Shown in pieces: positions 17,960 through 28,896 of a stretch of 64,000 bases of DNA (position 1 is its first letter; the number at the start of each line of letters is the position of its first letter). The DNA is from an alpha proteobacterium BAL199. GTDB lineage: Bacteria > Pseudomonadota > Alphaproteobacteria > Thalassobaculales > Thalassobaculaceae. A program made the position numbers and the translations under genes. The notes under the pieces are model-generated. The model did not search any database, was not told where the DNA came from, and was given only the letters and a program-made list of their open reading frames with translations. Where the stretch lies: NCBI GenBank assembly GCA_000171835.1, contig ABHC01000006.1:62001-126000 (forward strand), given 5' to 3'.

Positions 17960-18181
17960 TTACGTCTCGTCTTCCGTGCGCTCCTGCAGGATGGCTTCCA
18001 ACTCGGCTTCCTCCGGCACCTCCTCGGTCGGCAAGCGGTAGCCGCCGCTCAGCCACTGGCCGAGATCCAGGGTTTTGCACCGAGGCGAGCAGAACGGACG
18101 GTAGTCCGCGACGCTTGGCTTTTTACAGATCGGGCACGAGCTGCGCCGGGCCTTGGCGATCGAATACACCTCCGCCATCAA
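17960..18181 (-). CDS. yacG: DNA gyrase inhibitor YacG (zinc-binding)
   Basis: A 73-residue protein with the YacG zinc site: CPICKKP near residue 16 and FCSPRCKTLDLGQWL near 30, that is, four cysteines in a CxxC...CxxxC arrangement. An acidic tail follows (PTEEVPEEAELE). Members bind gyrase subunit B and inhibit its activity. Its ATG overlaps the TGA of the upstream RNase E/G-like gene (ATGA), the usual arrangement in this class. Confidence 0.93.
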   Translation of the reverse strand: MMAEVYSIAKARRSSCPICKKPSVADYRPFCSPRCKTLDLGQWLSGGYRLPTEEVPEEAELEAILQERTEDET

Positions 18182-19455
18182 ACCTCGCTTTCCACACGAA
18201 ACGTCTCGCCGGACAGGGTTGGATCGACGCGCACCGACAAATGACCGAGGCGCTGCCGTTCCGACTGCAAGATAGGCCGACCAGGTCCGTCAAACCAAGC
18301 CGCAACAGCTGGGACCACGCAAAGCTGAGGCCGTGCGATGCGGCTGGCTTCCCTACGCACGGCGCGAAGGGCGTCCCAGGCAGCTGCGCGTGGCGATGCG
18401 GCCGGCTCACGCGGGTCCGTCAGCAAATCGTCGGTCAATGGCCGCCGGGCACCTTCGCGCACGATCTCCAGCATCCCCCCGGGGGTCCAGCCCAGCACTC
18501 GGGTTTCGACCGGATCCCTGGCGGCTCTCTGCGCGATCTGCTGCTGAATTCGTGTGCGTGCCGCACCGTCGGTCATTCGGGGCAGGTCGAGCAGCACTGT
18601 TCCACGAATGCCGCGCAGGCGTATCTGCCGCAACGCTGCCAGCCCGGCGGTTTCGTTCGCTCGGCGAAACCCTTCGACGCCGCCGCCGGATGGCAGGTTC
18701 ACGTCGATCAGGGTCGCCGCCTCAACAGCATCGACAACCAACTCGCCGCCACCGTCCAACGGAACGCGGCGAGCCAGCGCGTCGGCTAGGGCGTCGCCGC
18801 CGCCACAGTCCTCGAACGCATGGCCGGTGTCGTCGATCTCAGGTTCCACCCCCGGCGCGTGAATGCGAGTTGCCGTCACGATTGAGGTGGGTGGTTCGAT
18901 CCACGACGGCGGTTCCAGCGCAGCGGATCGCTCGGACAACGATTTCCAGCGCTGGGCGAGGCCTTCGGCGTCCGCAACCAGATCCGCGACCGGCACGTCG
19001 ACACCGCTCGAGCGGACTAATAGACCGGCATCATTCGGCGCTACGGTCGCTAACGCCAGCCTGATGGCCGACCGCCTCGCTTTGCCGCCGATCGCTGATG
19101 ACAATCCGATACCTGTCGTGTGAGAGGTCAGCACCATTGGGCCTGATGTCAGTTCGACCCCGAGGCGCGCAACCGGCCGCTTGGCGGACGTGGCGTCGCG
19201 AGTAATCTGGACCAAGGCGGCGGCGCCTTCGGTCAATGCACCGGTGGCGACGTGAACCTCTGCGTCGGGGACGGTGACGGTTGCGGACCCGGTTTCGCGA
19301 TGAAGCGCGACGACCCGGCCAATCGCAATGCCGCCGAGCAACGATGGGCGGTCGGCCGCCTCGATCCACAGATCGACGACTTCGCCGGCAGACAGGAACG
19401 CCACCCTCGTCGCCCAGGGAGCCCGATCGACGACGATCCGGTCAATCGCCGGCAT
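18178..19455 (-). CDS. Ribonuclease E/G family protein (short alphaproteobacterial form)
   Basis: About 425 residues, close to RNase G size but divergent. The catalytic core is recognisable: EAATLIDVNLPSG holds the first metal-binding Asp and GTVLLDLPRM the second; RRANETAGLAALRQIRLRGI is the intervening conserved helix. The N-terminal S1-like segment (GGIAIGRVVALHRETGSATV) is present but weak. Expected role is endoribonucleolytic RNA processing. It overlaps the maf gene by 14 bp from ATG 19455; an alternative GTG at 19470 is in frame. Position between maf and yacG supports the call. Confidence 0.82.
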   Translation of the reverse strand: MPAIDRIVVDRAPWATRVAFLSAGEVVDLWIEAADRPSLLGGIAIGRVVALHRETGSATVTVPDAEVHVATGALTEGAAALVQITRDATSAKRPVARLGVELTSGPMVLTSHTTGIGLSSAIGGKARRSAIRLALATVAPNDAGLLVRSSGVDVPVADLVADAEGLAQRWKSLSERSAALEPPSWIEPPTSIVTATRIHAPGVEPEIDDTGHAFEDCGGGDALADALARRVPLDGGGELVVDAVEAATLIDVNLPSGGGVEGFRRANETAGLAALRQIRLRGIRGTVLLDLPRMTDGAARTRIQQQIAQRAARDPVETRVLGWTPGGMLEIVREGARRPLTDDLLTDPREPAASPRAAAWDALRAVRREASRIARPQLCVVPAVAAWFDGPGRPILQSERQRLGHLSVRVDPTLSGETFRVESEV

Positions 19456-20038
19456 GACGGAAGCCGACACCGGTCAGCAGGCCGTAGGTCTCGGCCAGGG
19501 GCAGCCCCACGACGTTGGAGTACGAACCGTTGACCAGGGTGATATAGGCCGCAGCCAGGCCCTGGATGGCATACCCACCGGCCTTGCCGTGCCATTCGCC
19601 CGACGCCAGATAGGCGGCGATCTCGCGTTGTTCCAGCCGCTTCATCTCGACCCGGGTCTCGACGATCCGCGTCCTGATCGAGCCGTCCGGTGCAACCAGC
19701 GCAATTCCGCCGATCACGCGATGCCGGCGGCCGGACAACAGGTCGAGGCATTGGCGCATGTCGCGCTCGGACTCGGCTTTCGGCAGCACCCGCAGACCGC
19801 ACGCGACGACGGTGTCGGCGGCCAGCACCCAGCAACCGGGCCGTCGAACTGCTACAGCGCGCGCCTTCTCAGTTGCCATCCGAAGGGCATAGACCCGCGG
19901 TCGCTCGGTACGTCGTGGAGTTTCGTCGATCTCGGCCGGATCAATCCAATCCGGCGTCAAGCCGATCTGACGTACCAGATCAGCGCGTCGCGGCGATGCC
20001 GACGCCAGCACGACAACGCAGCCATCCGGTGCGCGCAA
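19442..20038 (-). CDS. maf: Maf family nucleoside triphosphate pyrophosphatase
   Basis: A 198-residue protein with the Maf signatures: VVLASASPRRADLVRQIGL at the N-terminus, ALRMATEKARAVA, LAADTVVACG with the catalytic Asp, and GKAGGYAIQGLAAAYITLVNGSYSNVVGLPL at the C-terminus. Members hydrolyse non-canonical or UTP/dTTP-type nucleotides and are linked to cell-division control. The SASPRR phosphate loop is intact. It lies between infA and the RNase G-like gene, as expected. Confidence 0.93.
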   Translation of the reverse strand: MRAPDGCVVVLASASPRRADLVRQIGLTPDWIDPAEIDETPRRTERPRVYALRMATEKARAVAVRRPGCWVLAADTVVACGLRVLPKAESERDMRQCLDLLSGRRHRVIGGIALVAPDGSIRTRIVETRVEMKRLEQREIAAYLASGEWHGKAGGYAIQGLAAAYITLVNGSYSNVVGLPLAETYGLLTGVGFRHAGD

Positions 20039-20076
20039 GGAGACGGTGTTGCTGATGTCCGGAGCGGTGCCGGTCT

Positions 20077-20295
20077 TTACTTGAATCGGAATGTGATGCG
20101 GCCTTTGGTCAGATCGTAGGGAGTCATCTCAACGTTCACCCGGTCGCCGGCCAGAACGCGGATGCGGTTCTTGCGCATCTTGCCGCTGGTGTGTGCCAAC
20201 ACTTGGTGCTCGTTGTCGAGGTGTACCCGAAACATGGCGTTCGGCAGAAGTTCCGCAACGGTTCCGGGGAGCTCGATCACGTCGTCTTTCGACAT
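20077..20295 (-). CDS. infA: Translation initiation factor IF-1
   Basis: A 72-residue S1-fold protein: [20 protein letters not shown], then [20 protein letters not shown] and [15 protein letters not shown]. It binds the A site of the 30S subunit during initiation. The ATG at 20295 has an AGGAGGGACC leader and gives the standard IF-1 length; an upstream in-frame extension to 20370 adds 25 residues unlike IF-1. Confidence 0.97.
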   Translation of the reverse strand: MSKDDVIELPGTVAELLPNAMFRVHLDNEHQVLAHTSGKMRKNRIRVLAGDRVNVEMTPYDLTKGRITFRFK

Positions 20296-20391
20296 GGTCC
20301 CTCCTGCTGGAATGGAAGATGCCGATTTAGTGCGGGGGCCCCAAGCCTTCGTCAAGTTGTTTGGGAGCATCTCAGCCGGTCGATAGCTGCA

Positions 20392-20847
20392 CTACTCCGG
20401 GGTTTCCGGGAATCGCCTTTGAATTCGGCGGTCCAACTCGTCGCGAACCGCGCGATAGGCATCGAGACGGGTCGCGCGATTGCCGTCGAGCATGGTGACG
20501 TCAAGGGTTGGCCAGTATTCGATGTCGCACGCCATGGTCCGGGTCAACTCGATGGAGCGGTGCTGGGCTTCCGGTGACAGCGATACGATCAGGTCGAAGA
20601 AGCCGTCCTCCAACTCGTCGAAGCTCTTGGGTCGATGCTTCGTCACGTCGATATCCAACTCGGCCATCACCTCGATGACGAACGGATCGAGAGTGCCATG
20701 CCGTACGCCGCAGGAGTCGACATACACCCGGGTGCGGAGCCGTCGCTTCAGCAGCGCTTCAGCCATCGGCGAGCGGACCGCGTTCATGTTGCAGGCAAAC
20801 AGCACAGCACTGGGCTGGGCGATCGGGGCGAGAGGATCGACGGTCAC
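20392..20847 (-). CDS. Low-molecular-weight protein tyrosine phosphatase / arsenate-reductase-like protein
   Basis: About 151 residues. The active-site loop CNMNAVRSPMAEALL fits the C(X)5R(S) signature of low-MW phosphatases; the general-acid region near WPTLDVTMLDG lacks the usual DP, which may alter activity. Expected to dephosphorylate a protein or small substrate in the cytoplasm. The GTG at 20847 follows the UPF0262 stop by five bases; GTG 20877 is in frame and would overlap that gene. This gene between UPF0262 and infA is a conserved alphaproteobacterial arrangement. Confidence 0.8.
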   Translation of the reverse strand: MTVDPLAPIAQPSAVLFACNMNAVRSPMAEALLKRRLRTRVYVDSCGVRHGTLDPFVIEVMAELDIDVTKHRPKSFDELEDGFFDLIVSLSPEAQHRSIELTRTMACDIEYWPTLDVTMLDGNRATRLDAYRAVRDELDRRIQRRFPETPE

Positions 20848-20852
20848 CTCGG

Positions 20853-21386
20853 TCAGCCTCGGATGTGCAGAACGCACAGCAGCGTGAACAGCCGCCGTGC
20901 CGTCGGGAAATCCATCGCGACCCGGCCATCCAGGCGCTCCTGCAGCAAGGTGGAGCCCTCGTTGTGCAGGCCGCGCCGGCCCATGTCTATCGCTTCGATC
21001 TGCGAAGGCGACAGCCGCTTGATGGCGTCGTAGTAGCTCTCGCAGATCTGGAAATAGTCGCGCACCAGCCGGCGGAACGGCGTCAACGGCAGCGCTACCG
21101 TCGCCCGCAATTCTTCGCCGGTGTCCCGAACGTCCAGGATCAGACGGTTCTCCTCGATCCGCAGATGCAGGTGGTAGGGGCCGGTGCCGGCTTCCGACGG
21201 CCGAAATCGGTTTTCCTCTAGCAGGTCGTAGACCGCGATGGCGCGTTCCTGCTCGACCTCAGGGCTGCGGCGAATCACGGTGCGCTCGTCCAGCGTGATG
21301 TGGACGATCCGCGCGTCCTCGCCTGTCAGGTCGAGGGCGGAGTTCGCCGCGGCACCCGGCGCGTCGTCCGGATCATGATCCGGCAT
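20853..21386 (-). CDS. UPF0262 family protein
   Basis: A 177-residue cytoplasmic protein of unknown function. The family pattern is clear: VHITLDERTVIRRSPEVEQERAIAVYDLLEENRF, YHLHLRIEENRLILDVRD, FRRLVRDYFQICESYYDAI and EAIDMGRRGLHNEGSTLL. No catalytic motif is visible. It sits downstream of hisD by about 20 bp, on the same strand, and probably shares its transcript. Confidence 0.88.
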   Translation of the reverse strand: MPDHDPDDAPGAAANSALDLTGEDARIVHITLDERTVIRRSPEVEQERAIAVYDLLEENRFRPSEAGTGPYHLHLRIEENRLILDVRDTGEELRATVALPLTPFRRLVRDYFQICESYYDAIKRLSPSQIEAIDMGRRGLHNEGSTLLQERLDGRVAMDFPTARRLFTLLCVLHIRG

Positions 21387-21408
21387 GCGCCCTCCCTGGA
21401 GCGGTGGA

Positions 21409-22704
21409 TCAGCGTCGGTTCAGGCGGACAGCGATCGAGCGCGCGTGCGCGTCCAATCCTTCCGCCTCGGCCAGTGTAATCGCGGCCGGCCCGATTGCCG
21501 CAAGGCTTGTAGCGTCGCACGCCACCAGGGTGGTGCGCTTCAGAAAATCCTGTACGCCGAGACCCGAAGAGAACCGGGCGGTTCGGGCGGTCGGCAGCAC
21601 GTGGTTCGGACCGGCAACATAATCGCCCACCGCTTCGGGTGCGAACCGGCCGAGGAAGATGGCTCCCGCATGCCGTACCTTGGCGGCCATCGCGTCGGGA
21701 TCGGCGACGGCCAGTTCCAGGTGCTCAGGCGCCAGCCGGTCGACCAGGGCAGGGGCCTCGTCCAACGAACGCACCACGATGATCGCTCCCTGACTCCGCC
21801 AGCTTTCCGAGGCGATCGCGGTTCGCGGCAGGGTCGCCAGGTGGTCGTCCACGGCCGCGATCACCCGGTCGGCGAACGCCGCGTCGTCGGTGATCAGGAT
21901 CGACTGGGCGACTTCGTCGTGCTCGGCTTGGCTCAACAGATCGATGGCGATCCACGACGGATCGTTGTCGGCATCGGCGACCACAAGGATTTCCGACGGT
22001 CCGGCGATCGAGTCGATGCCGACGCGGCCGAACACTTGGCGCTTGGCGGCGGCGACGTAGGCGTTGCCCGGCCCGACGATCTTGTCGACCGGTCGGATGC
22101 TTTCGGTTCCATAGGCCAGGGCGCCGATTGCCTGGGCACCACCGACTCGCCAGAGCTCGGTCAGTCCGGCCACCCGGGCGGCGACAAGGACCAGATCGTT
22201 CAACACACCATCGGGCGTGGGCACCACCATGACCCGTCTGGCAACGCCGGCGACCCGCGCCGGAATGGCGTTCATCAGAACCGACGACGGATACGCCGCC
22301 TTGCCGCCGGGCACGTACAGGCCAACCGCGTCCATGGCGCTCCAGCGCAAGCCCAGACGGACTCCCTCAGCGTCGACATACTCGAAGCCTTGTGGGAGTT
22401 GGCGGGCATGGAACGCTTCGATCCGACCGGCGGCCATCTCCAGCGCGGCCTGCAGGTCCGAAGGCACACGTGCGACGGCTGCATCGATCTCGGCTTTGGT
22501 GATGGCGAGTCCGGTCGCCACCGGATCGAAGCGGTCGAACCGGCGAGTGTAGTCGATCAGGGCGGCATCGCCGCGCTTGGCTACATCGTCAAGAATCGCC
22601 TTGGCGGCGTCGCCTACGTCGGATTCGGACTCCCGCTTGGAGTGAACCAACTCATCGAAGCGCTCGACGAAATCGGCGTCCCGGGTATCGAGCCTACGCG
22701 GCAC
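21409..22704 (-). CDS. hisD: Histidinol dehydrogenase
   Basis: A 431-residue enzyme catalysing the last two oxidations of histidine synthesis, L-histidinol to L-histidine with NAD+. Family signatures: VGLYVPGGKAAYPSSVLMNA, VGGAQAIGALAYGT, KIVGPGNAYVAAAKR, GIDSIAGPSEILVVAD, and the zinc/active-site stretches LLSQAEHDE, LAPEHLE and GDYVAGPNHVLPT. It overlaps the end of hisG by 11 bp, so the two are translationally coupled. Confidence 0.96.
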   Translation of the reverse strand: MPRRLDTRDADFVERFDELVHSKRESESDVGDAAKAILDDVAKRGDAALIDYTRRFDRFDPVATGLAITKAEIDAAVARVPSDLQAALEMAAGRIEAFHARQLPQGFEYVDAEGVRLGLRWSAMDAVGLYVPGGKAAYPSSVLMNAIPARVAGVARRVMVVPTPDGVLNDLVLVAARVAGLTELWRVGGAQAIGALAYGTESIRPVDKIVGPGNAYVAAAKRQVFGRVGIDSIAGPSEILVVADADNDPSWIAIDLLSQAEHDEVAQSILITDDAAFADRVIAAVDDHLATLPRTAIASESWRSQGAIIVVRSLDEAPALVDRLAPEHLELAVADPDAMAAKVRHAGAIFLGRFAPEAVGDYVAGPNHVLPTARTARFSSGLGVQDFLKRTTLVACDATSLAAIGPAAITLAEAEGLDAHARSIAVRLNRR

Positions 22705-23356
22705 GCGCCGCCTCCCGGAACCGCCCGATCAGGTCGTTCACCGGTTCGGGGCGGGTCTTCAACGCCGTCCGGTTCACCGCGAGACGGGCACTGACCTCGG
22801 CAATCCGGTCGATCTCGACCAGACCGTTCGCCTTCAGGGTCGAGCCGGTCTGGACTAGATCGACGATGCGCCGGCACAGCCCGAGATTCGGTGCCAGTTC
22901 CAGCGCGCCGTTCAGCTTGATGCATTCGGCCTGCACGCCGCGGGCGGCGAAGTACCGGCGGGTGATGTTCGGATACTTGGTGGCGACCCGCAGGTGCGAC
23001 CAGCGCTGCGGATCCTCGCTGCGGGCGACATCGGCCGGGGCGGCGACCGCCAGGTGGCAATGCCCGACGTCCAGGTTCACCGGCGCGTAGATTTCCGGAT
23101 GATCGAACTCCATCAGCACGTCTGAGCCGGACACCGCCAGATGCGCGGCGCCGAACGCCAGGAAGGTCGCAGTGTCGAAGCTGCGGACCCGGATGATGTC
23201 GAGTTCCGGATCATGGGTCGCGAACTGCAGCTGCCGGGAATCCTCGTCGAAGAACGCATCTTCCGGCTGAATCCCGGCGCGGGTCAGCAGCGGCATGATG
23301 GCTTTCAGAATGCGGCCCTTCGGCAGGGCCAGCACCAGTTTCTCATTCGCGGTCAC
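22694..23356 (-). CDS. hisG: ATP phosphoribosyltransferase, catalytic subunit
   Basis: About 220 residues from GTG 23356, the short HisG form. It joins ATP and PRPP in the first step of histidine synthesis. Signatures: LVLALPKGRILKAIMPLL at the start, DVLMEFDHPEIYAPVNLD, and the PRPP-binding region near GLCRRIVDLVQTGSTLKANGL. An upstream in-frame extension to 23518 is not HisG-like and runs into the DUF2948 gene. Short HisG proteins normally need HisZ for regulation; hisZ is not in this window. Confidence 0.94.
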   Translation of the reverse strand: MTANEKLVLALPKGRILKAIMPLLTRAGIQPEDAFFDEDSRQLQFATHDPELDIIRVRSFDTATFLAFGAAHLAVSGSDVLMEFDHPEIYAPVNLDVGHCHLAVAAPADVARSEDPQRWSHLRVATKYPNITRRYFAARGVQAECIKLNGALELAPNLGLCRRIVDLVQTGSTLKANGLVEIDRIAEVSARLAVNRTALKTRPEPVNDLIGRFREAARAA

Positions 23357-23435
23357 GGATCGCCTCGTGGATCGTCCGGTCACAGGAGCCCGGAAAATCG
23401 GGCGATGGCGGCCGGGCGTCAGCCTCCGCCGACCC

Positions 23436-23906
23436 TCAATCGTCGTGGGTCGGTCGGAAAACCGTCGGCCAGGGCTCGCCAAGGTCCTCGACCTGACAGG
23501 CGAGGCGGCGAACGTCAAGTCGGATCGTCACGTTATCGGCGCAGATCAGCTCAACGCCGCGGTCGTTCCAGGCGATCTGCAGGAGGTTCAGCATGCGGTC
23601 GCGCTCGGTCTTCGGGTCGACGCCGCGCACCTTTACCGCCGTGACCTCATCGAACCGAACCCCGCAATGGACCCGCTCGGCCGGTTCATCGCTTTTCGCC
23701 GCCATCGCGTCGCGCTGGGCCTTTTCCCAGCGATATCGTGCAGCCACCAGCACAAAACGCTCGGCCGGCGCGTCGTAGGCGATCTCGACGACCGGCAGGA
23801 CCGCATCCTGCAGATAGGCCGATACCACCGCCAGATCGTCGGCGTCTTCCGCTCGCACCCGGAAGGGACCGCCGGAAGCAGCGGTGCTGATCTGCTTACC
23901 GGGCAT
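23436..23906 (-). CDS. DUF2948 family protein
   Basis: A 156-residue cytoplasmic protein of the DUF2948 type: LRVRAEDADDLAVVSAYLQDAVLPVVEIAYD, RFVLVAARYRWEKA, and a C-terminal NLLQIAWNDRGVELICADNVTIRLDVR. Function unknown. It lies between murA and hisG in the same direction, the conserved position of this family in alphaproteobacteria. Two bases separate its start from the murA stop. Confidence 0.85.
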   Translation of the reverse strand: MPGKQISTAASGGPFRVRAEDADDLAVVSAYLQDAVLPVVEIAYDAPAERFVLVAARYRWEKAQRDAMAAKSDEPAERVHCGVRFDEVTAVKVRGVDPKTERDRMLNLLQIAWNDRGVELICADNVTIRLDVRRLACQVEDLGEPWPTVFRPTHDD

Positions 23907-23908
23907 GC

Positions 23909-25228
23909 CTATTCCTCCGCCGCCGCGCGTTCGGACGGCACACGTTCGATCGATGCGCCGCAGGCCGAGAGCTTCTCCACCAGGCGGTCGTAGCCTCGGT
24001 CGAGGTGATAGACCCGGTTGATCGTTGTGGTTCCCTGGGCACCCAGCCCTGCGAGAACCAGCGAGACCGACGCGCGAAGGTCGGTCGCCATCACCGGCGC
24101 GCCGGTCAAGCGCCCGACACCGCGCACCATCGCCGAGGCGTGGTGGACGTTGATGTTCGCACCCATACGGCCGAGTTCCGGAACGTGCATGAAGCGGTTC
24201 TCGAAGATTGTCTCGGTGATCATCGAAGCGCCCTGTGCCACGGTCATCAGCGCCATGAACTGGGCCTGCAGATCGGTCGGGAAGCCGGGATACGGTTCGG
24301 TCATCACGTCGACCCCGATCACCGGATCGCTGCCGCGTACCACCCGCAGGCCGTCGGCCACAACCTCCACCGTCACCCCGGCATCGCCGAGGGTTTCGAT
24401 CACCGCCTCGATCAGGCAGCCGTCGGCGCCCTCGAGCAGGACGTCACCGCCGGTTATACCCACCGCCATGGCGTAGGAGCCGGTCTCGATCCGATCGGGG
24501 ATCACCCGGTGCATCGCGCCGGACAGGGTGTCGCACCCCTGAATGTGGATGGTGTCGGTCCCGGCGCCCTCGATCTGCGCGCCCATGGCGGTGAGCAGCC
24601 GGGCCAGGTCGACGATCTCCGGCTCGCGCGCCGAATTGACGAGTACGGTCTCGCCATCGGCCAGGGCTGCTGCCATCATCAGGTTCTCAGTAGCGCCGAC
24701 CGAGACGAACGGGAACGCTACCCGGCCACCGCGCAGCCGGCTGCCGGTACCATCCCGGCCCTTGGGGGCGACTGCCTTGATGTAGCCGCTCTCGATCTCG
24801 ACTACGGCGCCCAGTTCCGAAAGGCCCTTAAGATGCAGGTCGACCGGTCGGTTGCCGATCGCGCAGCCACCGGGCAGCGACACCGTCGCCTCGCCGAAGC
24901 GGGCCAGCAGCGGTCCCAGCACCAGCACGGACGCCCGCATCTTGCGGACCAGGTCGTAGGGGGCAACGGTGCTGATAATGTCTTCGCCCGACAAGGTCAG
25001 GGCGTCGGCGGCACCATCGATGCCATCCATCCGCTCGATCCGCACGCCGAGCTGGCGCAGGATGCTGGTCATCGACGCGATGTCGGCCAGTCGCGGAACG
25101 TTGGTCAGGCGCAGGGGATCGGCGGTCAGCAATCCGGCCGCCATCAGGGGCAGGGCAGCGTTCTTCGCACCGCTGATCGGCAGGCGGCCATGAAGCGGAC
25201 GACCGCCATGCACGCGAATCTGGTCCAT
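23909..25228 (-). CDS. murA: UDP-N-acetylglucosamine 1-carboxyvinyltransferase
   Basis: A 439-residue EPSP-synthase-fold enzyme that transfers enolpyruvate from PEP to UDP-GlcNAc, the first committed step of peptidoglycan synthesis. Signatures: [20 protein letters not shown] with the catalytic Lys, the loop [19 protein letters not shown] with the PEP-reactive Cys (fosfomycin target), and [21 protein letters not shown] 25228 gives the normal N-terminus; the frame open to 25285 adds 19 residues without family similarity. Essential gene, transcribed toward hisG–hisD. Confidence 0.96.
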   Translation of the reverse strand: MDQIRVHGGRPLHGRLPISGAKNAALPLMAAGLLTADPLRLTNVPRLADIASMTSILRQLGVRIERMDGIDGAADALTLSGEDIISTVAPYDLVRKMRASVLVLGPLLARFGEATVSLPGGCAIGNRPVDLHLKGLSELGAVVEIESGYIKAVAPKGRDGTGSRLRGGRVAFPFVSVGATENLMMAAALADGETVLVNSAREPEIVDLARLLTAMGAQIEGAGTDTIHIQGCDTLSGAMHRVIPDRIETGSYAMAVGITGGDVLLEGADGCLIEAVIETLGDAGVTVEVVADGLRVVRGSDPVIGVDVMTEPYPGFPTDLQAQFMALMTVAQGASMITETIFENRFMHVPELGRMGANINVHHASAMVRGVGRLTGAPVMATDLRASVSLVLAGLGAQGTTTINRVYHLDRGYDRLVEKLSACGASIERVPSERAAAEE

Positions 25229-25337
25229 CAAAATCGTGTCTCGCTGTGTTTCACGGGTTGTAGCGGAGTGGCCCCGGCCTCTCAACCGGGAACACCAGCG
25301 TCACCCGTCATTCCGGCGAAAGCATGGCGTCCCGCGG

Positions 25338-27265
<1,928 letters not shown>

Positions 27266-27269
<4 letters not shown>

Positions 27270-27622
27270 GAACCGATCCCTTTCTTCCGCTTCTCCATCT
27301 CCGGATCGGCGGCATTTTCAAATTTCTCCGTTAAATGTTGATCCTCGTATTCTACCGCGTCCGGCTTCGGGATTGCGTTTTTGGCTGCGGGTTCGAAGAG
27401 TTTTCCACAGGCGATTTCGACCTGCTGCGCCGGGTGAACACCGAAGCCAAGCGAGACAAACTCGACGATAATGTTCCAGATCGCTTGCAGGATTTCCCGC
27501 TTCTGATCTTCGGTCAGATCATCATCGTCGAGATAATGGGCATACAGCTCAAAATCGACCGTGATCGCCGGGGCCGGGGAGCGGCTGATGGTGGTGATAG
27601 TGTTTGTGCCGGTCTCGTCCAT
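27266..27622 (-). CDS. Hypothetical protein coupled to the serine recombinase
   Basis: A 118-residue acidic protein: ELYAHYLDDDDLTEDQKREILQAIWNIIVEFVSLGFGVHP is its best-defined stretch (one or two helices), followed by a QQVEIACGKL segment. Start ATG 27622 has AAGGAG eight bases upstream. It overlaps the recombinase start by 4 bp (ATGA), so it is translated in step with it and may assist it. I do not recognise the family; proteins of this look often precede serine recombinases in alphaproteobacterial elements. Confidence 0.75.
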
Positions 27623-27751
27623 GGCGTCGGTCTCCTTCTTCAAATTGTTACCTCATTCCACGCCTCTTTTCCTTGCTTGCGTCAGAACAAATAGAGAACA
27701 TTTGTATCTGATTATTACGCGTAATGCAAGAAAAAGTTGAGGAATATGTTC

Positions 27752-28123
27752 CTATCGTTGCTGGTCGCGCGACTTCTCCCGACCGGCTGTGGCGCTGCGT
27801 TGTTGTTTGAATTCAGCGCGGCGTGCAGTGTCCGGCTCGTCGCGGGCGTTGTCCGTCCGGATTTGGCGTTCCTCACGCCGCAGTTCATTCGTGCGTGTGT
27901 AGGCGGCGCGGGCCAGTTCCGAGAGCTTGAGCAGGTCCGAGCCGACGAAGCTGTGCGTATCGCGGTACTGGCCGTCCTCGTCCTTGTAGGTGCGAGCGAA
28001 GGTCGTGGCGAAGAACGGCCCCTTGTCGGCTTCATTGCGCCAGATACTGGCCTTGAGGTTGCTGTCACGGATCACGTCAACAGGCTGTTTGGTGGCAGGC
28101 GCGTCGTCTCTCTCTTGGTCCAT
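27752..28123 (-). CDS. Conserved mobile-element protein of unknown function
   Basis: A 123-residue protein from ATG 28123 with AAGGAG upstream. The segment KASIWRNEADKGPFFATTFARTYKDEDG followed by THSFVGSDLLKLSELARAAY looks like a compact beta-rich domain common on plasmids and integrative elements beside conjugation genes. The C-terminal 45 residues are charged and probably helical. No enzymatic motif. It lies 23 bp downstream of another small ORF on the same strand. Confidence 0.7.
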   Translation of the reverse strand: MDQERDDAPATKQPVDVIRDSNLKASIWRNEADKGPFFATTFARTYKDEDGQYRDTHSFVGSDLLKLSELARAAYTRTNELRREERQIRTDNARDEPDTARRAEFKQQRSATAGREKSRDQQR

Positions 28124-28146
28124 TGTGGTTCTCCTTGGGTTAAGGG

Positions 28147-28356
28147 TCAGCGCGCGGCGGCGCGGGTAAAGACGCAGACGCGCCCGCCTGCGCGGGCGTC
28201 GGTGCGAACCTGAATGAAGGTCTTTCGGCGATCTTCCCGTGAGCGGGCGTCCTCGCGCTCGCGCTCCCACGCGGTATCGAAGGCGGCGCGGTCGACTTCC
28301 GCGCTCAGGCCCGGCGACGGGCGCGGCGCGGGGTGCGGCTTGTCCTTGGTGACCAT
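28147..28356 (-). CDS. Small hypothetical protein
   Basis: A 69-residue ORF, rich in Arg, Asp and Glu (FDTAWEREREDARSREDRRKTF). It precedes the 27752-28123 gene by 23 bp on the same strand and the two may form an operon. The frame extends further upstream to 28641 but that part is Ser/Arg-rich and looks like the shadow of the plus-strand ORF. No recognisable domain, so the call rests on composition and context only. Confidence 0.4.
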   Translation of the reverse strand: MVTKDKPHPAPRPSPGLSAEVDRAAFDTAWEREREDARSREDRRKTFIQVRTDARAGGRVCVFTRAAAR

Positions 28357-28618
28357 GGACGAGCTGCGCGGCTCCGGCGGGCTATCACCGGCGGCGCTGT
28401 TGGCCGCCGCGAATGCTGGGATACGCGGCGAGAGCCAGACCGACGCACTCAGGCTGTTTCGCGAGCGCCTGATCCATACCGCCGCTATTGCCACCGCGCG
28501 TGCCCATTCGAGGCAGCTTGCCAACGGTCTGCCCGATCCGTCCGACATGAGCGACCTTGCCGTCGGTAATCTGTTGGATCGGCTCCTAACCGCTTCGATA
28601 GATATTGGCACAATTTGA
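28355..28618 (+). CDS. Small hypothetical protein upstream of parD
   Basis: An 87-residue ORF with a helical look (SPAALLAAANAGIRG; ALRLFRERLIHTAAIATARAH; DLAVGNLLDRLLTA). The minus-strand frame opposite has shadow-like composition, which favours this one. It is divergent from the 28147-28356 ORF with start codons overlapping by two bases, and ends 45 bp before parD. Unrecognised; it could be a fragment of a longer gene. Confidence 0.4.
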   Translation: MDELRGSGGLSPAALLAAANAGIRGESQTDALRLFRERLIHTAAIATARAHSRQLANGLPDPSDMSDLAVGNLLDRLLTASIDIGTI

Positions 28619-28637
28619 CAATCTTTGCCAATTTCTG

Positions 28638-28654
28638 CCATACCGGAGGTATGG
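28638..28654. promoter_or_regulatory. Palindrome over the parD ribosome site
   Basis: CCATACC-GGA-GGTATGG, a perfect 7-bp inverted repeat ending nine bases before the ATG at 28663. ParD-type antitoxins commonly bind such palindromes to repress their own operon; assignment is inference. Confidence 0.45.
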
Positions 28655-28662
28655 AGGCCCCT

Positions 28663-28896
28663 ATGGCGACAATGAACGTATCACTGCCCGACCCGATGAA
28701 GCATTGGGTGGAGGCGCAGGCCCGCACGGGCCGTTACAGCAACGCGAGCGACTACGTGCGCGATCTGATCCGCCGCGATCAGGAACGCGCGGCGCAGCAT
28801 GCCCAGCTTCAAGCCGCGATCACCGAGGGGCTGGAAAGCGGCGTCGCGGACGATTTCAGCATGGAGGCCGTCCAGTCAGAGCTGGATAGACGCTGA
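28663..28896 (+). CDS. parD: ParD-type antitoxin (toxin partner decayed)
   Basis: A 77-residue ribbon-helix-helix antitoxin: MNVSLPDPMKHWVEAQARTG forms the strand and first helix, YSNASDYVRDLIRRDQER the second helix, followed by the toxin-binding tail (GLESGVADDFSMEAVQSELD). ATG 28663 has GGAGG five bases upstream. Its stop overlaps the start of a parE remnant (TGATG). With no intact cognate toxin it is an orphan; it might still act as a regulator. Confidence 0.85.
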   Translation: MATMNVSLPDPMKHWVEAQARTGRYSNASDYVRDLIRRDQERAAQHAQLQAAITEGLESGVADDFSMEAVQSELDRR

